From Dicaeum eximium (Eukaryota; Chordata; Aves; Passeriformes; Dicaeidae): DNA of 64,000 bases. This document shows, piece after piece, positions 52,101 to 64,000 of the stretch (position 1 is the stretch's first letter; every line of letters begins with the position of its first letter). Location of the stretch: assembly GCA_013396995.1 (NCBI GenBank), contig VWZP01005256.1:374704-438703 (forward strand). Direction: 5' to 3'. The position numbers and the translations under genes are program-made. The notes beneath the pieces are model-generated. The model had not been told where the DNA came from and made no database searches. It worked only from the letters and a program-made list of their open reading frames with translations.

Positions 52101-53154
52101 TATTGCTATAATTTCCAAAAGCTAAATTTTATTTATATGCACTTATTAAGCTCACATTGCTGTGGGGAAAAAAAATCACATAAACCTTTTCCTTATTTAC
52201 AAAAACTTGTCATGCATGTTTTATTTTTTAACCTGATATTTGAATAAGAAAATTATTAGTGCTCTGAAATAGGTAAAATTATAACATTAACACTTGACTA
52301 CAGTTTGGAGAGGACTGTGTTCTTTGGTAAGGATGCTATGCTTCTGAGCAGCCAGGATCAATAAGGAATAAACATCGAATATTCAAATATATACCTAGAT
52401 CTCCAAACTTCTATTGCATGCTACAATTTCATTTATTTGTTACCATGAGTTCATAGTCAATATTTTTTGATGAAACTGAATTACATAATAAAAATATCTA
52501 AATACTTTTTAACTTTTAACAGCGCCTGAAACTATTGTTTGCTCTAAAGCTCCAGCAACAGCCATAAAATAACCCATCCTTTTCCAGAACCAGCTCTCAG
52601 GTATTTCATACATATTTATTAAACTAATGTCCACTCTTTTAACCTTTTAACTTTGCTTAATAGAGTATACAAAGAGATTAAGCCATATGTCTCAAGGGCA
52701 AAACCAGGACTAGAACCCATCAAAAGTGTAAATCACATATTTTGTGTAGATCACTGATTGAATTTCTTGCACTTTCAAATAAAGTTTCTAACATGAGAGG
52801 AAGTGCAGCACATAAGATTTGGCTTTATAATTATTTTAATACATTTTATTCTTCTTTGGTGTCGTCCTGGTTTTACAAGTTTGCTATGATGGCACCACAG
52901 TTAAAGAAAAGGAGCTGCTCCTGCTCGCATTGCCCTGTCTGTAACAGAGCCCTATCACTAGTTATTGAGACAAGAGCCTTCAAGTTGTCACCAAGATCAT
53001 GTTGCCTTTTCTTCCCAGTAAACAATCCTGTTGAAAAATTGAGCTTCCTAGCCTTAGGCTGCTGAGAATAGGTCCCAAAAAAACCTGTGCTCCGTTGCTA
53101 CCGAATCCAGCCGTCAGAAAAGGTGGTGTTCTCTAAAATCCTGAATGACAGCAG
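49126..53154. other. Unique AT-rich non-coding DNA
   Basis: No coding exon or mobile element was recognised. A minus-strand frame near 50.84-51.17 kb is open for 109 codons and rich in hydrophobic residues, but it has no start context, splice sites or family resemblance that I can support. Confidence 0.55.
51872..51900. repeat. Short tandem duplication of ATCACATTTAAAAC
   Basis: Two perfect copies of a 14-base word (51872-51885 and 51887-51900) are separated by a single T. Confidence 0.9.
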
Positions 53155-53455
53155 TCTCCACAGATCTGTCCGTCTGAACGTGCCGCGGCTGGGCTGGAGC
53201 ACAGGGACAGAGGCAGCCCATGAGGCACCAGAGCCATCAGCCAGCAAACCCCCAAGATGTGCCGTGCTCTGACGGGCTCCGCGAGCAGCCCTGTCTGCAC
53301 CCCGGGCAGGTGGAGCAGGAGAGAGCGCGGCACAGAGCATCCGCCCGCAAGTGATCCAGCATTCCTTTGTCAGGGCGTTTCAGGCCTCTCTTTCCTGCTC
53401 TGAATTCTGGATGACAATCCCGGCTCATGTCCCCCCTTCCTGCGGGTCCTTGCAG
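53155..53455. promoter_or_regulatory. CpG-enriched patch
   Basis: About 300 bases at roughly 58% GC with clustered CpGs (for example GTGCCGCGGC, GGCTCCGCGAGC, GAGCGCGGC) in AT-rich surroundings. CpG density is lower than in the 15.5 kb island. It may be an orphan CpG island, a weak promoter or a GC-rich mobile-element remnant. The short frames open on both strands are attributed to base composition. Confidence 0.35.
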
Positions 53456-56400
53456 TGTGCTGTCTCAGTTAGGAGTCTCCTAGTTGAAGATATTTATTAA
53501 TATAATTCTTTATCAGGGTAGGGATCTGTCAATAGCTAGAGATCAGTAAGCAATGTCAGGTTCTTATCTATCTAATGGAAAATCCTTTTCTTCTTAGGTT
53601 TTTAGTATTTCTTTACATAGCAGAGATTATTTTTATTAATAATAATGCTGCAACACTATTTTCAAATTACAGTAACTAGGAGGGGATATAAAATCAAGTC
53701 TTCTTGCCCAAGACAGATGATTTATGAAAGTGAAAAAAAAATAAGGAAGCAATCCTCCTCTTGGCATGTGGATTGTTTTGTTATGATGCCATGCTTTGAT
53801 TTTACCTCTTCTGCATATTTATTAATATATATCTATGCTTAAGTTCATATTATAACTAAAAATATTTACCACATTTTATTTTAAAATATAAGTTTTCAAA
53901 TACAGTTTCACTGATACTCCATTTGCTCAAAATTATAATTTCCTACATATTTCCAATAGCAACTAAAGGTGGAGAATCACTGCATTATGTCCAAGGTGAA
54001 TTACAAGACCTGACATAAAAATTCATGCCAAGGTCACATAAGAAGTCATCTTATTTTCTCCTGATTTTAACAGATTACATACAGACAGAGCCCTCTGATC
54101 TTCACCAGAAAACTTAATTTGCTTATTCTATAGTAAGGAAGATTAACCACAATATACCCAGCCCTACAGAACATTATAATCAATATTATGGGGCTGAATA
54201 CTGGCTAAGAAAATTATCTGACACACCCCTCCTGGCTGGGAATCATTCCCACTAATGACTTTTAAAATGAAATATGGAAAGGAAATCATGGGGAAAGGAG
54301 GTAGAATAAAGGACCACAAATTGTTGCATTTTGGGGCATTCATAATACACATCAAACAGAAAACATTCACACCCTTTAAATTAACTTACAAGAGCACAGC
54401 TAGTTAGAAAGAGAGCAATCGTGAAAAATGTCATCATCTCATCCAACTCACATCACTTTAGGGGAATAAGTATTCACATGCTTGGATTTAGCACCAGAAG
54501 ATTAACTGGAAGTTAATTACTGCACTGTTTCCATCTAGGTATCAATACAGTTTAAACAATACTTGTATTTCTTGGTCAAATTCCGCTCTGTTCTGGAGAC
54601 AGGCCGCTTTGCAGCCCTAGCAGTATGTTTCCTTTCCATTTCCCATTATAAATGAATACTTTAAGGTTTATTTAGCAGAGTTTATTTAATTACAGTCTTT
54701 CAAGACTGTTTCTCAAATCCATTTGAAATAAATAATTAAATACTACACATTTCTGTAATACTCCTTGGGAGTTTTCAGGCGCATTCAGAAATTCAGCTGC
54801 CATCAGGAACTGGTGGCACTGCATTTTTTTTCTCTACTGTAATCCAGTACTGAATTTTATCACATCCTGGATTTGTTTTTTACCCATACAATTAACTCAA
54901 TATGTATTCATTTTTTATTGAATATTTTGGTACTCTCATTAGTGCAAAGAACAACAAAAAGTATCATAAATCCAGCAAGGAAACAGCAACTACTGACACA
55001 TACTTCTGTCTTTCCATAATCTTGCACTTTACTGTTTTTGTGTTAAAGAGCACTGTATTTCAAGATATTACTACATAAAACAACATTTCTCTCTTCTGCA
55101 TACCATGTGCAATTAATTTGTATAAAACATGTACCCTAATGTCATAATCTTCCTCTTTTTATGTTTATTTACACTATCATCAGGAACTGATAAATGAAAC
55201 AAACCACACAATCCCCGTAAACTAAAATAACCCTGTAGTTTTACTTAATTCCATTAGCAGCATTTTTGTTCAGACCTCTGGGTTTGAGGAGGAAACGGGC
55301 TGGACAGAAGCTGCTACATTTACAAACATCAGCTTGATAGAGAAACATTCTTCCCGTCTCCCAACAGTTCCTTCTGCCTGAGCTGCTGGAATACTTTATC
55401 ACCCAGCTTTGATGGAACAGAGAAGCTACATGCACATCAAAACATCTTTGTACTTGTGCTTTGCTCTGCTGGAGGACAGGTCAGAAAGCCTAAGACTTCT
55501 AGCTGGAGCAAGGTTTTTAATCTTCATGTGCCTGAGTACAAAATCACTGCCCTCTTTGGGGCAGTTGCTGCTGGACAGAAAATAATTCAGATGGATTGGT
55601 TTCAGGGCTCCACAGCGAGTTTAATGGGGCACACACTGGTGAAGCAACAACTGGAAGGGCTTCAGCTCAAGTTCTGTAGCTTAAGGACAGCACTCAACTT
55701 TATCAACATTCTTCACAATAGTCAGTTACAACAAAACTCCACTAAAAAGAGGTAACATTCACACCTCATAGACATCCTTCCTATATCTCAACAAACCTTC
55801 TGCAAAAGCTGCATGGTACAGGACTCATGGCACAATTTTTAGTTTGCATTGACACAGATCTGATGTGCTATAGTCTTTAAAACAAAATTACCAGAAGAAA
55901 TACCATTCAGCATCAAATCTAGAGAAATTATCTCTGTGTGGCAAAGCATTCTGAGAACCCTTAATAAAAACAGCCTTACAGGCAAAAGAAGTATTATTTG
56001 CACTTGAAAACACGGAAGTTCTGAATATTCTGTTCCAAATGCCAGATTTTGTAGTAATAATAATAAGCCACCCAGGTTTGTTGGATGAGTAACTAACAAA
56101 AATATTATGTTAAAAGAGTCCTATATTGCATAAGAATATTATTAAACTATTTATTTGTAGGATTCATTCACCTCACTGATCAGACCAAACAAACACTGAA
56201 CAACCAGGTATTTTTACTGCAATTCTTATTCTCATGAGTTTCTACAACTCACCTCAAAGAGCAGAGAAGTTGCAGTTGCTATGAAGAGATAAATGGATCT
56301 GAGGTCATCCTCCCCAGCACCTCTTCCCAGGACAGCATGCACAGGGAAAAAAACTTGGAGCATATTTTTGTGGCCATTCACAGGCTTGGTTTGTGTCAGG

Positions 56401-58362
56401 TTTTAAAATATTCATCAGCTCAGGGTCTGGTTTCTGCAGGCTACCACTGAAAGCACTTTTGAGGGCTCCTTATTCCTTTTTGAGTGAAGGAATGCTGTTA
56501 TCAAAGCATTTGACAAATAATGCAAAGACATGAGCAAGATCTAGATAATGTTAGGGTTGCCAGGTCACAAGAGCATATGGTTATGGCATATGTTTTTATT
56601 AAATCAGATATTCAAACAATATTCTCTGATGGGGAACTACTTCATCGGGTATGAAAGACTATCTATGAAAAATTGGTTAAAAACTGAGACTTTAAAAGGA
56701 AGCAATAAAGAACATTTGTGGGTTATTTCTTTCTAAACCACAGAAGTACCTGGGAAGTGAGGAGCAAAGAAGACACAGATGGACACAAAACACCAATAAA
56801 AATAAGTTATTAAATATACTGAATCATACTTCCACTGCTAACCTTTAAAAAACTATTACCTAGTAACTAACTACATTAAAAACTAAGTCCAAGGCAGGTT
56901 GCAAGTTCAAGGTACAAAAGCAGAAAGGATTGGATGAAAGGGCTGTTTCATAAAGGAAAACCAAATATATATATTCTTAATTTAAGTAAATTTATGCTAA
57001 AGCATATTCTTGTATGGAAAGATACATGCTGCTACAGACAAAGTGAGGCAGATTCTTCTCAAAATGAGGTTCTGAAAATTAGGGAACATGGTGGGCAAGC
57101 AATTTAACAGAAAGCCCTAATGATGTTAAAGGAAGATGGGTTAAAGTAATTGCTCTTAATTTGAGGGTTAAAGAGACAGGGAGGGGAATTGAATAGAGGA
57201 ACACAGCAAGCATGAAAAATTATTTTACTTCTGTCCATTCATGAGACCAGATGCATAAAAACAGTTCTGACAGCCACATTTTTAAAAGTGTGTTGACAAA
57301 TTAGGAAAGGTGATGAAAAGAGCTACAACCTGTTCTTAAGGACTGGAGAAAACAGAAGGACTTCGACCATAGAATGTTTTTAGTTTATTAAAAAAATAAC
57401 TGAGAGGTGATTTCATTACTCTCTGTAGCTATCTAAACGAGGACAAAATACTAAACATGAAAGTTTAGTATTCAGTACCAATATTACCAAAGTAGCTCTC
57501 AAGGCTGAAGGTGGAAGCCAAGCAAAATTAGACACATTTCTTACCATATGGTAATTAACAATTTGAACAGGCCATCAGGTAAATCAGTGGAGTCTACATT
57601 TATGAATCAAGCTTTCATGGAAGATAGACACTAGCAAACACAGCTTACAGAGTGCAGTTGAGGGATAATGATGTGAAATGCAAGGCCTATAAGGTACAGA
57701 ACATCAAGACAGCCTAAATTGCTCTGGACTGCACAAATCTATAAATACATGAAAAACAATGGGATTATCTGACTAAATATTAGAAAAAGACTGAAAAAAC
57801 TCTGAAAAAATCTTCTCCTCAGGACAGAAATAAGGCACTAAATTATTTCATATAGCTATAAATGTCATATAATTATAAGCAAATGGAAACATTCAGGCCA
57901 CATCAATCATTGCTGTTGCTATTGCTGCAAATAGAATTATTGCCATGCAGGCATACACACACATCAACACATACAAAAATAGGCTGTAGCTGGAATAGTA
58001 TTCAAACTTCTCATCCTTGTCAAACTCTTTGACTCAGACAAAATGGCACTAGTATCCAGAGTTCCATCTAAAAGCTAACAAAATTAGAAAGTAAATTTTA
58101 ATCTACCCTCTAAACAGGCACACACGGAAAGCACCAATTGGTCTGCAAACTGAGTCCAGCTCAATGCCTAAACAGGATGGGAAAAGACCCCACAGTATGA
58201 ATGTGTGTTGAGCATGTATGCACAGACCCAGACAGTTCAGCATCAAAAGGTGATATGTCCAGGAAAAGCAACAGGGGAGGAAGATAAAGATCTCTTTCCT
58301 TCCAAAAGACTATGGAAAGCTGACCTAGCCAGACATACATAGAAATCTAAAAAGCACAGTAC
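53456..58362. other. Unique AT-rich non-coding DNA
   Basis: Nearly 5 kb with no recognisable gene, RNA or mobile element. Open frames are all shorter than 100 codons and unstructured. Confidence 0.6.
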
Positions 58363-58430
58363 TTTTTTTTTTTAATATATATATACACACACATATATAT
58401 ATGCACACACACACATATATATATATATGT
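58363..58430. repeat. Compound microsatellite: poly-T, (AT)n, (AC)n
   Basis: A run of 11 T is followed by alternating AT and AC blocks over about 55 bases. It is all alternating purine-pyrimidine after the T run, so it could adopt Z-DNA or cruciform structure, and it is probably polymorphic. Confidence 0.95.
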
Positions 58431-60219
58431 ATCTGTAATGCTGCTCTGTATACCACTGGTCTGTTTTCTCAAATAAGCATCTTGATGTGCACAAAGTGAC
58501 AGACATCAGCACTGATCTTCTCAGTGTGCCTGTAACTGGACCCTGAGACAAGTCTATACCTGCTTGTCCACAGGATGCACCTCTGGTTGTTCTCCCCAGA
58601 ATCCACTAACAACACTTATTAGCTGCCTCCTTCCCCGAGCAGTGGGTTTGTGCTGCCTTCTGGTTCTCATTATTATATTCATTTCAATGCAGTTCCTGAA
58701 GTCTGATACCTCAGTGCTTGAGAGGTCCTGCATGTGCCACCAAACAATGATTCAACATGACATTGTGACAGAAAACAGGGAGAAGGAATAGAAATAAAAG
58801 AACAAGGGATCAAACCAACTGCATTTGGCTCTCTGTGTGGGGTGTGCCTATCAACACCAATAACTGTTAACAGTGAGTCAGATGTCACATCGATAGAGGA
58901 GTCGGATCACTCACTAGCCTTCCGTTTGACTGGAAGGTATCAGTCTTTTTCCTTCATCTAAAAGGATATGTAAAAATATAGTGGGCTGTTAACTCTTCTT
59001 TTTTTGCATTCCTATTTAAGTTTAGGTAAGTTCTGCATTTCTCTTCAGGTCCTTGTGCATTTTGAACACTTCATAACTTCCAAAGCTTTGAAGAGTGTGC
59101 TACAGACACGTCAAGGAAAGCAACCAACATTCTTATTAATGTTGTGGATGACTTAACACTGTAGTGACTTGCCTCATGAAAATCTACATCAAGAGACACC
59201 AACTTTAGGTATAAAGTATGAATTTTGCTTGACTTACCAACAGTTATGTCTCTAATGCTGTATATATACAGAGAGAGAGAAAGGAAGACTCAGACTCAGG
59301 CTTGTGCTCCTGACTGCCACTGACAACATGGTAACATAGATGTTAAATACTTATAATTTGTGGGGATTCCATTTCCTAACTCAAATATCAATTTTTCTTT
59401 TTTTGGAACAGGTAGTATCACTTTTCATACAGTGCATAGAACAAGGCCTACATCACATAAAACATTACTGTTTAAAAACTCATTAATAATAGAGAAGAGC
59501 TTGCAAATAAACTCGACTCTACAAGTACATGTTAGGTTAAAAATGTACCCAGGAGGAAATGTAAGAGAACTTGATTTTTTTTTTGTCATACAGAGATTTC
59601 ATTCTCTTTTTCTGTTGTTTGCACTCATAAAATTGCCCTTGTGGGAGTAAATCCTGGAAGGACGCAGTGGCTAATTTTAGTTAATAAATTGTTGTTTCAC
59701 TATGTATAGCCAAGAATCATCTGATTAGCTCTTTCTCTGTCAGAGCTGCTATATCTCAGTCAAATTTCCTAACTGTGAAGATTTAAAGACTTCTGAAACC
59801 AGTTCTTCAGAAAAGATGTACTTCTATTAGAATTTTCCACTCACTAAAATCACTGCCAAACTTTTTTGCTCATCAGCTTTCCAGAACTTACATCCGTATT
59901 CCATTAAATAGCACTTGCCAGCAAATACTATTTTGGCCTAGTTTGAGTCTTTTTTAAAAAGTATATAAGAAAGATCTGCTACATATATAAATCATTAGGA
60001 ATTATTAACTAAAAGATTGCATAAATAATCTGTTTTATAATATATTGCAGATACTTCCAAGATAATGTGCAACAAAATGAGAAAAGTCTCACAGAGAGAA
60101 ATATACTATGCTTCAAACATAATTTCTGAGCTGTTTAAATATGAAACAAAACCTTGTCAAGCTACAAGTTTCCAGCTGTTATGATATCATAAGATAAATT
60201 TACAGCTACAAAACAGCTT
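58431..60219. other. Unique AT-rich non-coding DNA
   Basis: Only a short GTATATATACAGAGAGAGAG stretch near 59.26 kb stands out. No gene is called. Confidence 0.55.
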
Positions 60220-60780
60220 GGTGAGGGAAAAAAAACATTTGCGCTTACGAAGTATGGAAATATAAATGTTTCGAGCACTGCAACTGTCCAAACAAATTAG
60301 TAAAAGCAAAAATAGTTGAATTCCGTATGGTTTGATTTTGTATCAGCTTCATAGCGCTTGTTATAATTATTTAAATCTGTAGGCAAAGCATGATATAAAT
60401 CTTAGCATGATGCATTTAATGCTAATTTCAAATGATCTGATAAAAGTATACAGGTGGTCTCAGTGTCTAGCATTTTGCTGTATTTTATTAACTGAAATAA
60501 TAATTTATTTCTCTAGTTTAGCAATAATAAAGCTGGATAACTAGGCTCTGAAGGCCCACTGCATGTGGAGGTTTAAATCCTTAACCAGAGCTAAAATGAA
60601 AAAGGAGTTTCTTTCCTCCATGACTTTGAAAAGAATAGAGTGGTGATTAACAGCAATATTTTTTTTAATGAAACACAACCTTTCATCCCTGTCATCTTCT
60701 GACCATCCTTGCTTGTACGCGGCTCCCTGACAAGTAGAATAATAACGGTCATACATCACTGCCCTGAAAGTCCAATCATC
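60220..60780. promoter_or_regulatory. Candidate conserved enhancer-like block
   Basis: Unique DNA with TAATTATTTAAATC, GCATTTAATGC and repeated TTATTAAC/AATAATAA homeodomain-type words. Isolated preserved CpGs are present (AGCGCTTG, TACGCGGC). A 72-codon minus-strand frame at 60541-60759 includes a charged stretch (SEDDRDERL), but it lacks an identifiable acceptor and family match. I therefore favour non-coding conserved sequence over an exon. Confidence 0.28.
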
Positions 60781-63700
60781 TAAATCTTCACTCGCTGCAG
60801 CCTCTGAGACTCAATTACTTTATTGACATGCAATCTTCATAAGGGGAGAAATATTGTGCATGTAAGGTCACTTGGTTATGAAGACATATTATCATATTAT
60901 CTGCATGAGGGTTGCAGGGCTAAGACCTGACAGAGCTAATTATAATGGTACATGATAGAGAGCTCAGTACACATTATTTGCTTGGCTGAAACTAAAGGTG
61001 AGGTAAGACCATGACATCATGCTTTCAAAAGAAAATTATTCCCTTTCCCTTAGAGACTATTACTTCTATTGTTTAATGTTTTGTACGGATTATATTCATA
61101 CACACACTCCTCATAAGCAAGCAAGCAGTGAGAATTTCTGAATTCAACTGTTTCCATTTGGAAGTACTTAACTCTTGAAGAAACCAAAGGCTCATCTATA
61201 ATAATGCAGTCCTTTTCATTTGTGAGACTTAAATCACATTTTCCCTGCCCTTCCATCAGTCCCCAAAAGCATATCTATAAATATACATATGCACATGGCA
61301 AGCTGATAGTCCAAAATTTGAATGCAGCTAATACATACTGCTACACTATTTTCTACATTTCCAAAAGCATGCAAGCCTCCATCAAAATGCTAAATGAAGT
61401 GTATTAGCCTCTCTTTTTTCGATAGAAATAAATTTTCATTTTGCTTTCCTCCTCCTCTGTAGCAGCTTCCTTTCCTCACTGTACCTTCCTACTCCAAGTA
61501 ATACCTACTAATCCTCTGTCACTTGGCACTGAGGTACAGTCCACCTCTGCTCTGGGATGACTGGCACAAAATGCATCTCCTAATCCTTCACTGGCCATTC
61601 CCTTACATTAAAATGGAAAACTGGCGAGAAACAAAGCATATATTGTGTCTTTTTATAACAATCAATATAAATTACTGCACTGCTACACTGAAAAAGTGAA
61701 AGTCTTGTTCGGGGGTTTTCTTTTGATTCCTTTGGGTATTTGTGGTGATTTTATATATTTATTTATGATTTTGGTTTTTTTGCATTTTTTTTAAGGTTTT
61801 TGCCAAGTTTTATTCATGTCTACCCTTCAGGTAGGAAACACAAACTTCACTCTTAGAATAGTTTTAGAATTGCAAATATATTATGATAGTGCCCCAGAAC
61901 AAATTATATTGTATACTTCTGATGGGGAACATTTCTTATTGTATAAAAAAACTGATCAATATGATAGAATGATTCTATGGCAAATCATGCTGCACAAAGT
62001 TCTGCATTTTCCTTGTTTGAAGGCAGGGTAGAGAAGCCATCATCGCAACTGCTGGATCCCAGCTCCAAATAAGTTCCTTGCTCCCAGCAAGACATTGTAC
62101 CATTGCACCAGTGAGATTACAAAATAGGCACACGTGCTTTAATAATATTGCCAGACCAAAACCTCACATGGAGATGCTTTCAGTTACCTAATTTACTGAG
62201 ACTGGTCTCCTATTATGGGAAAAAAAAAAGTATTTCATAACAACAAGTTCACAGGCTACCCTACTGGGAGGGAAAAAAGTGCACTGTACTTATAACTGCC
62301 TCTTAAAAATATCTCTTCTTATTTTCAAAATGCAAATTTTACAAACCTTAGCGTGTCCAATGTTACACTGTCCTTTCAACAATAGCTTAGTCTGCCCATA
62401 TTTTTTATAAGTTTGTGATCTTGCTATGTCTATCTACTGTGCTTTGCTTCTGAAAGAATCCTGCCTGAAGTTGAGTAGCACTTTGAAGGTTTATTTGATC
62501 CTGTATTTAAGACTTCACACAGTGTGCGAGTTTAAAAAGAATTTGAGTGTTAACCTCTGTTTCCACCAAGGGGTATAAAAAAGTCCTTTTTTATAGGAGA
62601 TGAGTGCAGACACAGATAGGGAGATGTTAGGCCCTGCCTCTTTCCAGGAATAACATTTATGCTTAAAGGCATCTTTTGCCAAGTTTAACTTCCAGCAGCA
62701 CAAAGGAGTTAGTGAAGTAATCAAGACTCAGAGGAAGGAAAAACAAATACACCCCAGAACCATATTATCAGTAACCATCAGACTGGCAGTTCTCCAGCTG
62801 ATGAGAAAGCAGACAGGTAGTGAGCCATGAAACTCAGAAAAAGAAGAAAAATATCTTCTGACAGCTGTAAAATTCTGCCTCAAAGTGAGTTGTTAATTTA
62901 AAATTTCCCAATGTCCTGCAAGCTTCTGGTCTGAGATATGAATGACATGGAGAAACCCCAACACGCATGCAGGGAAAACTGGGCCACCAAAACTCCACCC
63001 AAGCACAGAGAACAAAATGCAGACTCTGAATAGCCGAGCTACACATGTAATTTCTTTAGCAACTACATGAATACTCAATTTATGGAAATATGAATTAAAA
63101 GGTCACCCCCTTGGGCATCAAAGACTTTTTATCAAGGAAATGGAACAAGAACTAAGGGGAAACAAATGTTAATGTCATGCCCAAAACCACAAAACATTTT
63201 TATTGCCAAAATTGCTTTGAAACTAACAGGGCCAGGCACATGATATCAGCTCAATATATTTCAGAGGTTTGGCTTGCAAGGCACCTAATTCAAGTTACAA
63301 AACATGAGGTACACATAGCTAGGTGCTTTCCTCCTAGTGGCAATTAATGTGGACAACATGACATTGACAATATCAGCCACAGGAGAGATGGAACTGGGAC
63401 ACTCTCCAGAAAACACAATAAAAAATGAATGACACTTAACAGGGGTAGCCAAAGGGAAAAACGAGATCCCCATATTGTACATCCAGTGTTGAGGACAAAG
63501 AACCAATAATAAGGAGATGACCTGAATGAAATTTAAAGGAATAGGAAACTGCTAAAATAAAATAACAAAGTAAAAAAAGACAGTTGCTCCCATGGATTTT
63601 TAGCACTTACATTAGATAATATAAAACACTATTAGTGAATGAAATATTCAGTTTTGAATACTTTATGACTCATGCAACAAAGACTTCATCATGTTCTTCT

Positions 63701-64000
63701 GGTAACACAACCTTTAGAAGGCAGTTCTGGAATTTGAAAAGAACATGGCATGAAGAAATAAAAGGAATACTATCCAGTCAGAGAACAGATTATTCTATGC
63801 CAGTTATTAAAAACTTGCAAATTAATTTACAGCAGAAGAAATAAACAAATAATCTCATTTAGCTGAACATGCAGAGATACTGTGCAAAACACAAAAATGT
63901 ATTCAACATTTATTTAGAGAACGTTGGAAACTCTCTGAACTTCTCATTTAGATTAGAGAGGGGAAGTAAAACAGCTTTCAACTCTGGAGAAATTACCAGC
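60781..64000. other. Unique AT-rich non-coding DNA to window end
   Basis: No recognisable gene, RNA or mobile element. A T-rich stretch near 61.74-61.80 kb is low complexity. Any gene the window belongs to must continue beyond the edges. Confidence 0.6.

Noticed and set aside
1..64000. tRNA, rRNA, CRISPR array, integrated virus or bacterial-type operon
   Set aside because: No cloverleaf-like gene, rRNA stretch, regularly spaced direct repeats, paired long terminal repeats or viral-type reading frames were recognised in either strand by reading. A systematic search could not be run.

Overview
The window reads as vertebrate nuclear DNA, most likely from a bird. It is AT-rich (roughly 38-40% GC by eye) and has no long open frames and no operon-like structure. 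It carries almost no interspersed repeats apart from two pieces of a CR1-type LINE. The wording of the larger CR1 piece resembles copies common in songbirds and other Neoaves, so a neoavian bird is my best inference; this was not tested by any search.

No complete protein-coding gene is visible. The window is best read as intron or gene desert with regulatory islands. The strongest coding signal is a candidate terminal exon on the minus strand (7938 down to 7859). It has a near-ideal branchpoint, polypyrimidine tract and AG acceptor, followed by about 25 codons with protein-like composition and a stop. I could not name the protein. The first half of the window also holds two CpG-rich islands: a small one just beyond that stop codon (about 7500-7645) and a large one (about 15365-15990). 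The large one has GC boxes and a strong match to a CTCF motif, and is the best promoter or boundary candidate here. One model is a minus-strand transcript that starts at the 15.5 kb island and ends near 7 kb, but no middle exons were found, so this is only a hypothesis.

Region by region: 1-6 kb is unique AT-rich DNA. 6-16 kb holds the candidate exon, both CpG islands, putative G-quadruplex tracts and two stretches that look like conserved non-coding enhancers. 16-25 kb is unique DNA with further enhancer-like blocks rich in homeodomain, POU and PBX/HOX-like words (17.2-17.7, 18.7-19.0, 23.9-24.4 kb). 25-36 kb is a mixture of AT-rich DNA, short GC-richer patches, a perfect 41-bp tandem duplication, an ambiguous base and a TG/AT/AG microsatellite. 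36-38 kb holds an A/C-rich tract and the main CR1 fragment. 38-60 kb is mostly plain AT-rich DNA with a second, tiny CR1 remnant (49.1 kb), one CpG-enriched patch (53.2 kb) and an AT/AC microsatellite (58.4 kb). 60-64 kb begins with another enhancer-like block and is otherwise featureless.

Nothing was found that amounts to a new biological system. The observations most worth checking are the unnamed terminal exon, the large CpG island with its CTCF-like site, and the enhancer-like blocks. 'Enhancer-like' here is pattern recognition from one sequence and needs cross-species alignment.
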